A stretch of DNA of 7,921 bases. Origin: an uncultured Coriobacteriaceae bacterium. GTDB lineage: Bacteria > Actinomycetota > Coriobacteriia > Coriobacteriales > Atopobiaceae. This document shows positions 1-6,295 of the stretch, in pieces. The stretch lies in contig CANBCO010000013.1 in the NCBI GenBank assembly GCA_947367165.1, positions 1 to 7,921 of the forward strand, in the 5' to 3' direction. Each line of letters begins with the position of its first letter. Position 1 is the first letter of the stretch. A program made the position numbers and the translations under genes. A model generated the notes under the pieces. It saw nothing but the letters and a program-made list of their open reading frames with translations. It searched no databases and was not told where the DNA came from.

Positions 1-543
1 CTCTGTAAACGTAAAAGACATGGATATCACACTTGACGTTGTAAACGATGCGGGAAATGAAAGCGAAGATAAGTTTTCGCAACCTGCAAACATGCTTGCT
101 AAGCTCAAAACCCCTTGCGTATTAAAATTAGTACCAAATGCGACCGTTTCTAGACTTCGACAATGTAAAAAGAAGCCCTCAAGAGTGGGCGTGCCTGTAG
201 CAGGACAAGAAACCGTAGCATTTGAAAAATCCACAGATTTTAAGTTTAGGCAATCCGCAAAGCAGCTATACGTATCAAGCAAAAGAGTTGATCCGCTAAC
301 GAACCCTACCTCTTCTACTTGGTTGCCGTGTGTGTACAGCTGGTTTTTAAGCTCTTGCGCCGTTGCATCCGCACCAACCGTAAGTGTTTTGCCATCGGAA
401 CTCCACGTATACGTTCCTGTATTAGGAACGGCTAAAACCTCCTTGAACCCCCCCCCTAGTCACAAAAATGCACTTGTGGCTAAAAACGCCACAAAAACGC
501 CAACTCCTAGCAGTTTTTCTTGAAATCTCTTTTTTGCACTCAT
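1..543 (-). pseudogene. BspA-like (DUF285) surface protein, 5' part, interrupted by in-frame TGA
   Basis: The gene starts at ATG 543-541, four bases after AAGGAG, and runs off the left edge. Codons 1-27 encode a typical secretion signal: basic start MSAKKRFQEK, then a hydrophobic stretch ending SAFL. Codon 28 is TGA (462-460). The same frame then reads CTA, nine G (GGG x3), and stays open to base 1 for about 150 codons. The downstream part begins FKEVLAVPNTGTYTW, suggesting cleavage after VLA. It then shows BspA/DUF285-type units with recurrent CFADCLNLKSVDF, LEGFFLHCRSLETVAF and MFAGCENLSSLSF. Such repeats form surface leucine-rich solenoids often linked to adhesion. As written, only a 27-residue peptide would be made. 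Possible explanations are a true pseudogene, an OFF state, TGA readthrough, or an error in the adjoining T5 or G9 runs. The family call is firm; the status is uncertain. Confidence 0.72.
448..456 (-). repeat. Homopolymer of nine G within the BspA-like gene
   Basis: Nine consecutive C on the plus strand (G on the coding strand) lie one codon after the in-frame TGA and just before the predicted signal-peptide cleavage region. Runs of this length are prone to slipped-strand mispairing. A change in this run alone could not rejoin signal peptide and body, because the TGA lies upstream of it. One extra T in the preceding T5 run together with a G run of 8 or 11 would do so. Confidence 0.85.
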
Positions 544-577
544 AAAGCTCCTTTCGCTCGTTTTTTTGGGCTCTTTT

Positions 578-586
578 ATTATAGCA
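578..586 (-). promoter_or_regulatory. Extended -10 promoter of the BspA-like gene
   Basis: On the minus strand the sequence TGC-TATAAT is a perfect extended -10 element (TGN plus consensus hexamer). It lies about 35 bases before the ATG at 543. No convincing -35 hexamer is seen 16-18 bases upstream, as expected for an extended -10 promoter. The heptamer ATGCTAT occurs twice in direct orientation (599-593 and 587-581), the second copy overlapping the -10. This could be an operator half-site pair but may be chance. Confidence 0.6.
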
Positions 587-604
587 TGCCACATAGCATA
601 AGGT

Positions 605-615
605 GGGTTTCTCGG
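605..615 (+). repeat. GGGTTTCTCGG motif, copy 1 (intergenic)
   Basis: This exact copy lies between the stop of the wall-binding protein gene and the extended -10 promoter of the BspA-like gene. It is the only one of the ten TTTCTCGG copies outside a coding sequence, so no protein constraint explains it. Confidence 0.6.
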
Positions 616-627
616 AGGCGTAAGAAC

Positions 628-1875
628 CTAGACCCAAGCTCCGTCAGAACCAACCCACCACTCGCCAATCCAGCAGTTTTTTGCCATTATTCCGTTGTCG
701 TAGAGGTAGTAGCACTTATCGGCATCCCAAAGCCATCTGTTATGAACCATGTCTCCTGAAAAACCAAAGTAGTACCAGGCGGTGTCAACCCAGTGCCAGC
801 CGTTTGCATACATAGAACCACTTGGGGCGAGATAATACCATGCCGTGTCAATCCAATACCAACCATCGTGCCACATGTCACCAGAGAAGCCAAAGTAATA
901 CCAGGCGGTTTCAACCCAGTGCCAGCCGTTAGCATACATGGCACCGTTGTCTCCTAGGTAGTACCAGGCAGTGTCAATCCAATTCCACCCACGCGAATCG
1001 ATGCCGCTGTTTGAAAAATAATGCCAGGCATTGTCAAGCCAAAACCAGCCGTCTTTAAGCATTTTGCCTTCGCTGTCCAGATACGTCCAGCCGTTTTCTG
1101 TCTCAACCCAAGCGTCTCGAACCATTTTGCCTTCTTGATTACAGTAATACCAAGCGAGCGTGTTTTCATCCCAGATCCAACTGTTGTCTGCACGCGCATA
1201 AGAATTGGTAATGTAGTACCAATATCCCCCGTCCCAATTAAGCTCCAGCCAAAGCCAGCCAGGAGTCATATCCAGGTTCCCGCGCGCCCACACCCAGTAA
1301 TACTTACCGTCGGTTTCAACCCATTGATATTGCGCGACAACGCCACCATCGTGAGCAGCATTTCCGGGATAGAAATAGTACCAGCTCCAACCAGGCTCGA
1401 TAGGATCTCCTGCAGGAAGAGTAGAGTTTTCTAGCCAATACCAACCATCGTCAAGATAACCACCATAACCGTCTGCAAAGCGGTACCAAATGTAAGTATA
1501 GGTTCCCCCTGCATAGTCCCAGCCGTAAGGCGCATCATTATAGGCGGCGTAGTAGTTGAGGTCGTAATCTGGAAACGTTTCGAGCACAATAGCAGGTCGC
1601 GGAATATGCGGATCGCTTGTCCAACGTGCAAATGTATGCATAAAATAGCGAGGGTCTTGGGGAATGTCGATATGCTCCCCGGGATGCCCTTTGAGCACCA
1701 CGTCTCCCTCTCCATTTGCAAATGTGCCGCCTTGGCCGTGAAAGGTACAGGTCACCTCTTGATTGTTGTTTACAGAATTTGCGTGTATTGTGCCTGGGAG
1801 TGCAAGCAGAAAACTTGCGCAAAGCAAAGTTGCCAAAATAGCCTTACTTCCACCCAGACGCGTTTTGTTTTTCAT
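628..1875 (-). CDS. Secreted protein with InlB-like domain and aromatic choline-binding-like repeats
   Basis: A 415-residue exported protein. I start it at ATG 1875 rather than at the longer open frame (1959), because AGGAG lies five bases upstream and the protein then begins with a proper signal peptide: KNKTR start, hydrophobic AILATLLCASFLLALPG, probable cleavage after THA-type IHA near residue 32. Residues about 41-112 resemble the InlB B-repeat/Listeria-Bacteroides repeat fold (CTFHGQGGTF, then HIDIP, FARW, YYAAY). From about residue 115 on it is very rich in W, Y and G. From residue 252 there are about eight clear tandem units of roughly 21 residues, each of the pattern GWxWxxTAWYYxxxxGxM, ending 'GSDGAWV'. 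These match the choline/cell-wall-binding repeat type, so non-covalent attachment to wall or teichoic polymers is likely. No LPXTG motif is seen. It begins 35 nt after psuG with no visible terminator between. No catalytic domain is recognised. The ligand is unknown. Confidence 0.85.
   Translation of the reverse strand: MKNKTRLGGSKAILATLLCASFLLALPGTIHANSVNNNQEVTCTFHGQGGTFANGEGDVVLKGHPGEHIDIPQDPRYFMHTFARWTSDPHIPRPAIVLETFPDYDLNYYAAYNDAPYGWDYAGGTYTYIWYRFADGYGGYLDDGWYWLENSTLPAGDPIEPGWSWYYFYPGNAAHDGGVVAQYQWVETDGKYYWVWARGNLDMTPGWLWLELNWDGGYWYYITNSYARADNSWIWDENTLAWYYCNQEGKMVRDAWVETENGWTYLDSEGKMLKDGWFWLDNAWHYFSNSGIDSRGWNWIDTAWYYLGDNGAMYANGWHWVETAWYYFGFSGDMWHDGWYWIDTAWYYLAPSGSMYANGWHWVDTAWYYFGFSGDMVHNRWLWDADKCYYLYDNGIMAKNCWIGEWWVGSDGAWV
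764..1003 (-). repeat. 63-nt coding tandem repeats with 126-nt higher-order period
   Basis: The wall-binding repeats are conserved at the DNA level. The block starting ccaaagt at 764 recurs at 890, exactly 126 bases (two 21-codon units) away, with only a few differences over at least 50 bases. The units alternate between two types: GWHWV..TAWYYFGFSGDM, and GWYWI or GWNWI ..TAWYYL followed by a variable turn. This points to recent duplication in pairs, and offers a substrate for unit gain or loss by recombination. Confidence 0.75.
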
Positions 1876-1910
1876 CGTGTCTCCTGTATCGTTTTTGCGC
1901 GTGCCTCTCT

Positions 1911-2849
1911 TTACTGACAATCCTCTTTTGCGTACGCCACCGCAATTTCTGCAGCGCATCGGGCGTTATTGAGCGCAAGCTCAATATTAGTGGCAAGAGA
2001 ATCTCCTCCAGTTAGCTCCACCACTTTTGCTAGCAAAAACGGAGTTGTGTCTTTTCCTTTTACTCCTGCAGCTTTTGCCGCAGCAAGGGCCTCGTCAATC
2101 ACTCCGCTCATGTAATCAAAGTCAAGGGCGTATTCTTCTGGAACAGGATTTCCTACCAAGATGCCTCCGCCTAAGTTGATGCCCCATTTTACTTGTGCCA
2201 AGCGAGCTACGTCGCTGGGTTTCTCGGCGACATAATCTACACCAAAGCCAGACTGTCTACAATAAAAGCTGGGAAACTGCTCGCATCCCATTCCAACTAC
2301 AGGAACACCCATGGTTTCTAAGTATTCCAAGGTAAGACCAATATCCAAAATCATTTTTGCCCCCGCACATATGACGCAAACTGGCGTGTGTGCGAGCTCC
2401 TGAAGATCGGCTGAGATATCAAAAGACGTTTCTGCTCCTCGGTGAACACCGCCAATGCCTCCTGTGGCAAAGAAGCGAACGCCGGCATAGTGAGCCAAAA
2501 TCATGGTCGTAGTAACCGTGGTGGCACCAGTAGCACCCGTAGCAAGCGCAATGGGAAGGTCGCGGCGTGAAAGCTTACCAATCTTGCCGCCTTCATTTTT
2601 GCAAAGGAGCACCAGGTCTTCCTCGCTTAAACCCGCTTTCATGCGGCCGTTTATAACCGCCATTGTACAAGGCACTGCACCACGCTCGCGAATTACTTCT
2701 TCAACGCGTTTTGCAAACTCCAAGTTTTGAGGGTAGGGCATACCGTGCGAAAGAATGGTTGACTCGAGTGCCACAACTGGACGCCCTTTTTCTACGGCCT
2801 CTGCAACCTCGGGGGTTATATCTAAGTAGTTACGCAATTCATCTTTCAT
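1911..2849 (-). CDS. psuG: Pseudouridine-5'-phosphate glycosidase
   Basis: A 312-residue cytoplasmic enzyme, the same length as E. coli PsuG. It cleaves the C-glycosidic bond of pseudouridine 5'-phosphate, giving uracil and ribose 5-phosphate. Family landmarks are intact: VALESTILSHGMPYPQN with the conserved Glu29, KLSRRDLP with Lys92, ATGGIGGVHRGAE at 128-140, FDISADLQEL with Asp148, and CAGAK with Lys165, the lysine that in the E. coli enzyme (Lys166) forms the covalent ring-opened ribose adduct. Near the C-terminus come TPFLLAKVVELTGGDSL and a conserved NNA segment. The start ATG (2849-2847) overlaps the psuK stop as ATGA and has its own GGAG eight bases upstream, so the pair should be translationally coupled. 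It is followed 35 nt later by the wall-binding protein gene. Confidence 0.96.
   Translation of the reverse strand: MKDELRNYLDITPEVAEAVEKGRPVVALESTILSHGMPYPQNLEFAKRVEEVIRERGAVPCTMAVINGRMKAGLSEEDLVLLCKNEGGKIGKLSRRDLPIALATGATGATTVTTTMILAHYAGVRFFATGGIGGVHRGAETSFDISADLQELAHTPVCVICAGAKMILDIGLTLEYLETMGVPVVGMGCEQFPSFYCRQSGFGVDYVAEKPSDVARLAQVKWGINLGGGILVGNPVPEEYALDFDYMSGVIDEALAAAKAAGVKGKDTTPFLLAKVVELTGGDSLATNIELALNNARCAAEIAVAYAKEDCQ
1940..1954 (+). repeat. 15-bp direct repeat, copy in psuG 3' end
   Basis: CCGCAATTTCTGCAG occurs here, near the C-terminal codons of psuG, and again at 3920-3934 upstream of psuK, in the same orientation. The two copies bracket almost all of psuKG. Similarity does not extend past the 15 bases. 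Confidence 0.5.
2217..2227 (+). repeat. GGGTTTCTCGG motif, copy 2 (within psuG)
   Basis: This exact 11-mer lies antisense to psuG, in the segment encoding YVAEKPSD. The preceding T gives TGGGTTTCTCGG, the same 12-mer as at 604 and as on the minus strand at 6447. Confidence 0.6.
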
Positions 2850-3781
2850 TTTACATACTCCTTTATGTACGTTTTGAGCGCCTCTACACTCGTTTCTGGG
2901 TTTACTGTAAAGTCTGAACTTACCGCTAACATGCCAGCAGCAAGCGCGTACTCCATGGTTTTTTGCGGTTCAAAACCCTGCGCGTCACACCAAGCAATCG
3001 TGGCCATAGTGGCGTCCCCTGCGCCTGTTGCGTTCACGCATGAATCAAAATCGTGACAACGTCCGCGAAGACGCGTGCCGTTGGCATTTGCATAATAAAG
3101 CCCCCGCTCCCCCATAGAAACCCACACACAGCGCACACCCGACTCCAACATAAGCGAACAAGCTTCGTCCATGTCTGCCTGAGATTTTATAGTGATAGAA
3201 GTCAGTGCCTCCAGCTCTTGCAAATTTGGCTTTACCGTGTCGCACATCTGCAAGAATGGCCTGATGCGCTCACCAAGGTCCGTTGCCACAGGGTCCATGT
3301 AGATAGGACGGGTGCATTTCTCGGCGAGCGTATTGAGTCCACTTAAACTCACGTTAGCATCTAACAAAACAATTTCTGCACCGTTAAGCAAATCAAGATG
3401 TTTTTCAACATACGCTTTATCCAGGTTGTCGTAGATTCTGCCGTCGCACACCGCCGCCATCATGTCGCCCGTTTCATCAAGCACGCTTAAATAAGTAGCG
3501 GTCGCTTCCTCTTCGCCCGAGAAAACCTCCAACGCGCGCGTTCCTATCTCAAACTCGCGAAAATTATTTTGAAGCATGTTTCCAAAGGCGTCGTCTGCAA
3601 CGGCAGAACAGAGCTCGGTATCCATTCCAAGCATGCTCACTACCTGGAGCATGTTTCGCACAACCCCGCCTGGCGTAAGGTGCACTTCGCCCAAGTTGGA
3701 ATCGCGAAGCCTAAAGGCGCCGCCTGTTCCTCGACTATGAATATCGACGTTAGCTCCCCCAATGCCGGCAATGTATGTCAT
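2846..3781 (-). CDS. psuK: PfkB-family pseudouridine kinase
   Basis: A 311-residue ribokinase-like (PfkB) sugar kinase, close in length to E. coli PsuK (313). It phosphorylates pseudouridine at the 5' position with ATP, supplying the substrate of PsuG. Visible landmarks are N-terminal GGANVDIHSRG, then DSNLGEVHLTPGGVVRN (the glycine-rich substrate-side motif), TYLSVLDETGDM, DPVATDLG, VKPNLQELEAL, VSMGERGLYY, and the PfkB signature NATGAGDATMA at 250-260 with Asp256 as the expected catalytic base. The start ATG 3781 is preceded by AAGGAG at a six-base gap. Its TGA overlaps the psuG ATG. The specificity call rests on this pairing and on overall PsuK-like sequence. No pseudouridine transporter gene is in the window, so uptake may be encoded elsewhere or the substrate may come from internal RNA turnover. 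Confidence 0.9.
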   Translation of the reverse strand: MTYIAGIGGANVDIHSRGTGGAFRLRDSNLGEVHLTPGGVVRNMLQVVSMLGMDTELCSAVADDAFGNMLQNNFREFEIGTRALEVFSGEEEATATYLSVLDETGDMMAAVCDGRIYDNLDKAYVEKHLDLLNGAEIVLLDANVSLSGLNTLAEKCTRPIYMDPVATDLGERIRPFLQMCDTVKPNLQELEALTSITIKSQADMDEACSLMLESGVRCVWVSMGERGLYYANANGTRLRGRCHDFDSCVNATGAGDATMATIAWCDAQGFEPQKTMEYALAAGMLAVSSDFTVNPETSVEALKTYIKEYVK

Positions 3782-3998
3782 GTGTTTCTCCTTTTTTGTA
3801 GGTGTTTATCTTATCGTATTTTTTGTTTGCGCGGGCTGATATGTTGTAAGAGCAAAAAGCCAAAAAAGTGCAGGCCTATTACGCCCGATTGAAGGCTGGC
3901 GAGACTTGTAGACGTTCGGCCGCAATTTCTGCAGGAAAAAAAGACGCGACTATGGCATACTTTTAACCACTAAAAACACTGCGAAAAAGAGGTGAGCT
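3782..3998. promoter_or_regulatory. Divergent promoter region between psuKG and the PFL operon
   Basis: This 217-nt gap must hold promoters for both directions. Toward PFL, TGGCATACT at 3953-3961 is a possible extended -10 without a good -35. Toward psuK, the best -10-like strings are TACGAT/TAAGAT shortly before the Shine-Dalgarno, and TATCAG preceded at 16 bases by TTGGCT. Neither is strong. I see no FNR-type or Rex-type palindrome. A 15-bp copy of a string from the psuG 3' end lies at 3920-3934. An open stretch of about 26 codons on the minus strand ending at a TAA near 3880 has no start codon and is probably not a gene. Confidence 0.4.
3920..3934 (+). repeat. 15-bp direct repeat, intergenic copy
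   Basis: This is the second copy of CCGCAATTTCTGCAG. Read on the minus strand it would encode AEIA, as it does at the end of PsuG. The following codons differ, so a psuG remnant is possible but not supported beyond these bases. Confidence 0.45.
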
Positions 3999-6035
3999 GT
4001 GCGTAAAGAATGGTGGGGTTTCTCGGCCGGTAGCTGGGAAAACGAAATCGACGTTCGCGCCTTTATCCAGGCGAACTACCATCCGTATACCGGAGACGCT
4101 GCTTTTTTAACAGGGCCAACTGCAAACACACAAGCTCTTTGGGACGAAGCCACGTCTTTGTTTGAACAAGAAAGTCAAGCTGGCGGCGTTCTTGACATGG
4201 ATACACGCATTGTCTCAACCATTACTTCGCATGAGCCTGCCTATCTTGACCGTGCAAAAGAAAAAATTGTAGGTTTTCAAACCGATAAACCCTTAAAACG
4301 CTCCCTGCAGCCTTACGGTGGCATTAGAATGGCCGAGCGTGCAGCACACGATAACGGCTACAAACTCGATTCAGACATTGTTGAGTTTTTTACCACGCAC
4401 AGAAAAACGCACAACCAAGGCGTTTTTGACGTTTACACCCCCGAGATGCGCAGATGCCGGTCTTCGCATATTATTACCGGTCTTCCAGATGCGTATGGGC
4501 GGGGTAGAATAATTGGTGACTATAGGCGCGTTGCGCTATATGGTGTTGACCGCCTCATTGAAGACAAAGAAAAGCAAAAAGAAAATACGCCTGGTGTTAT
4601 GTATGGTCACGTCACACGCTTGCGCGAAGAGTTGTCTGAGCAAATTAGAGCGCTTGGCGAGCTTAAAGAAATGGCGGCGGGATATGGCTTTGACATTTCT
4701 CGGCCTGCCTCTACCTTACAAGAAGCAATTCAGTGGCTGTACTTTGGCTATCTTGCCGCTGTAAAAGAGCAAAACGGTGCCGCTATGAGTTTGGGACGTA
4801 CTTCTACATTTTTAGATATCTATGCCGAGCGTGACCTTGCAAACGGTATCATTACTGAGCAAGACGCGCAAGAACTGGTAGATCACTTTATTATGAAGCT
4901 GCGCATGGTAAAGTTTGCTCGCACGCCCGAATATAACATGCTTTTCTCGGGTGATCCCACCTGGGTAACCGAAAGCATAGCCGGCATGGGAATAGATGGG
5001 CGAGCACTTGTAACTAAAATGAGTTTTAGATACTTACAAACGTTACGCAATCTAGGTACCGCACCTGAGCCCAACTTTACCGTACTATGGTCACCACTTT
5101 TGCCACAAAACTTCAAAGAATTCTGTGCACAAATAAGCATTGAAACTTCCTCAATTCAATATGAAAACGATGACATAATGCGCGCCGCTCACGGCGATGA
5201 CTATGCTATTGCGTGCTGCGTCTCTTCCATGAAAGTGGGAAAAGAAATGCAGTTTTTTGGTGCCCGAGCAAACCTTGCCAAATGCCTGTTGTATGCCATC
5301 AATGGGGGAGTTGATGAGGTAAGTGGCAAGCAAATTGGTCCAAAGTTTCGTGCTGTTTTGGGAGACGTGCTAAACTACGATGACGTGCGAGGCAAATTTA
5401 GCGATATGATGCGCTGGCTTGCAGGCGTTTATGTCAACATGTTAAATATCATGCATTATATGCACGATAAATACAGCTATGAGCGGCTTCAAATGGCACT
5501 TCACGACAAAAATGTTACACGATGGTTTGCTACAGGAATTGCGGGTTTATCGGTTGTAGCTGATTCACTTTCTGCGATTAAATATGCCCGCGTAAGCTGC
5601 ATTAGAAACGAGGCTGGCATAGTTACGGATTACATTATTGATGGCGAATACCCAGCTTACGGAAATGACGACGATCGCGTTGATACACTAGCAAGAGAAG
5701 TTGTCTCGGAGTTTATGGGTTATATTAAACAAAACCACACGTATAGAAATTCAATCCCTACCACTTCAATTTTGACCATTACTTCAAACGTAGTGTATGG
5801 AAAAAATACAGGTGCTACTCCCGACGGAAGAGCTGCTGGTGAGCCGTTTGCTCCAGGCGCGAACCCCATGCATAAGCGCGATAAGTGCGGCGCGATTGCG
5901 AGTTTAGCTAGCGTTTCTAAGCTGCCTTTTAATGAAGCTAAAGACGGCATTTCTAACACGTTTTCTATTGTGCCTTCGGCTTTGGGAAAAGAGGACGGTC
6001 TTATTGTTGCTTTTGAGTGTGGATGTAGCGAATAA
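3999..6035 (+). CDS. pflB: Pyruvate formate-lyase, catalytic chain lacking the glycyl-radical domain
   Basis: A 678-residue cytoplasmic enzyme chain that closely follows E. coli PflB from its N-terminus ([20 protein letters not shown]) to [17 protein letters not shown] at 666. With its partner it converts pyruvate and CoA to acetyl-CoA and formate. The catalytic pair Cys406-Cys407 is present in [20 protein letters not shown], corresponding to E. coli Cys418-Cys419. So are [33 protein letters not shown] and [15 protein letters not shown]. The start is GTG, five bases after GAGG. The chain ends where the glycyl-radical domain normally begins: after residue 666 come 12 residues unlike the family ([12 protein letters not shown]), then TAA. 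Full-length PFL is about 750-760 residues. The missing part is encoded by the next gene in the same frame. Every other visible motif is intact, so this looks like a working split enzyme rather than decay. Confidence 0.95.
   Translation: MRKEWWGFSAGSWENEIDVRAFIQANYHPYTGDAAFLTGPTANTQALWDEATSLFEQESQAGGVLDMDTRIVSTITSHEPAYLDRAKEKIVGFQTDKPLKRSLQPYGGIRMAERAAHDNGYKLDSDIVEFFTTHRKTHNQGVFDVYTPEMRRCRSSHIITGLPDAYGRGRIIGDYRRVALYGVDRLIEDKEKQKENTPGVMYGHVTRLREELSEQIRALGELKEMAAGYGFDISRPASTLQEAIQWLYFGYLAAVKEQNGAAMSLGRTSTFLDIYAERDLANGIITEQDAQELVDHFIMKLRMVKFARTPEYNMLFSGDPTWVTESIAGMGIDGRALVTKMSFRYLQTLRNLGTAPEPNFTVLWSPLLPQNFKEFCAQISIETSSIQYENDDIMRAAHGDDYAIACCVSSMKVGKEMQFFGARANLAKCLLYAINGGVDEVSGKQIGPKFRAVLGDVLNYDDVRGKFSDMMRWLAGVYVNMLNIMHYMHDKYSYERLQMALHDKNVTRWFATGIAGLSVVADSLSAIKYARVSCIRNEAGIVTDYIIDGEYPAYGNDDDRVDTLAREVVSEFMGYIKQNHTYRNSIPTTSILTITSNVVYGKNTGATPDGRAAGEPFAPGANPMHKRDKCGAIASLASVSKLPFNEAKDGISNTFSIVPSALGKEDGLIVAFECGCSE
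4016..4026 (+). repeat. GGGTTTCTCGG motif, copy 3 (start of pflB)
   Basis: This copy covers codons 6-10 of pflB (encoding WGFSA). Here the motif reads as GGG-TTT-CTC-GG across codon boundaries TGG GGT TTC TCG GCC. In pflA (6840) the same string lies in a different phase, encoding VSR. Confidence 0.6.
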
Positions 6036-6040
6036 AGGAG
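6034..6040 (+). promoter_or_regulatory. Shine-Dalgarno of the glycyl-radical subunit, overlapping the pflB stop
   Basis: AAAGGAG overlaps the last two bases of the TAA (6033-6035) and sits seven bases before the ATG at 6048. This near-consensus site at ideal spacing is the main reason to read the split as genuine rather than as a sequencing error or a lone nonsense mutation. Confidence 0.85.
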
Positions 6041-6047
6041 CCTTGTT

Positions 6048-6290
6048 ATGAATGCCAAGAAATCTCAGGTTAACAATTTAGTTTCATTATTAGATGGTTA
6101 CATGTCTCAAGGTGGGCATCATCTAAACGTTAACGTATTTAATCAAGAACGGTTACTCGAAGCTCAAAAACATCCCGAGAAATATCCTCAGCTCACAGTA
6201 AGAATTTCTGGGTATGCTGTTAATTTTCATAAGCTTACAAAAGAGCAGCAAGATGAGATTATTTCTCGCACTTTTCACGAAAGCATGTAG
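6048..6290 (+). CDS. Stand-alone glycyl-radical domain subunit of pyruvate formate-lyase
   Basis: An 80-residue protein equivalent to the C-terminal domain of PFL. It contains [41 protein letters not shown] and [18 protein letters not shown]. The radical glycine is Gly55 in RISGYA (codon 6210-6212), matching Gly734 of E. coli PFL. It starts seven bases after AAAGGAG, 12 bases after the pflB stop and in the same reading frame. Stand-alone domains of this kind are known as GrcA/YfiD, which rescue oxygen-cleaved PFL, but E. coli GrcA is about 127 residues and coexists with a complete PFL. Here the partner lacks the domain, so this subunit should be essential for activity. The junction replaces the usual short linker between the ALGK and NL segments. 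pflA follows after five bases. Confidence 0.93.
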   Translation: MNAKKSQVNNLVSLLDGYMSQGGHHLNVNVFNQERLLEAQKHPEKYPQLTVRISGYAVNFHKLTKEQQDEIISRTFHESM

Positions 6291-6295
6291 CTTAT

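Noticed and set aside
20..523. 167-codon plus-strand open frame at the left edge
   Set aside because: It is antisense to the BspA-like gene, whose signal peptide, Shine-Dalgarno, promoter and DUF285 repeats are clear. The plus-strand product resembles no family.
422..637. 71-codon minus-strand frame spanning the BspA-like start
   Set aside because: It has no ribosome site, overlaps the better start at 543 in another frame, and shows no signal peptide or domain.
764..1003. CRISPR-like array suggested by regular repeats
   Set aside because: The repeats are contiguous 63-nt coding units giving in-frame wall-binding motifs, with no distinct spacers.
1876..1959. Longer N-terminus for the wall-binding protein
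   Set aside because: It would overlap psuG and place 28 basic residues before the signal peptide. The internal ATG has AGGAG at five bases.
3840..3900. Hairpin GCCT/AGGC in the divergent region
   Set aside because: A four-base stem with a 15-base loop cannot be told from chance.
3880..3960. Minus-strand open stretch ending QVSPAFNRA-stop, faintly like a LacI-type helix
   Set aside because: About 26 codons, no start codon or ribosome site, and the resemblance is only a few residues.
6033..6035. Stop codon recoding or plain nonsense mutation in pflB
   Set aside because: The stop is TAA, not TGA, and is surrounded by about 23 extra non-family codons including a Shine-Dalgarno and ATG. A structured split fits better than recoding or a point mutation.
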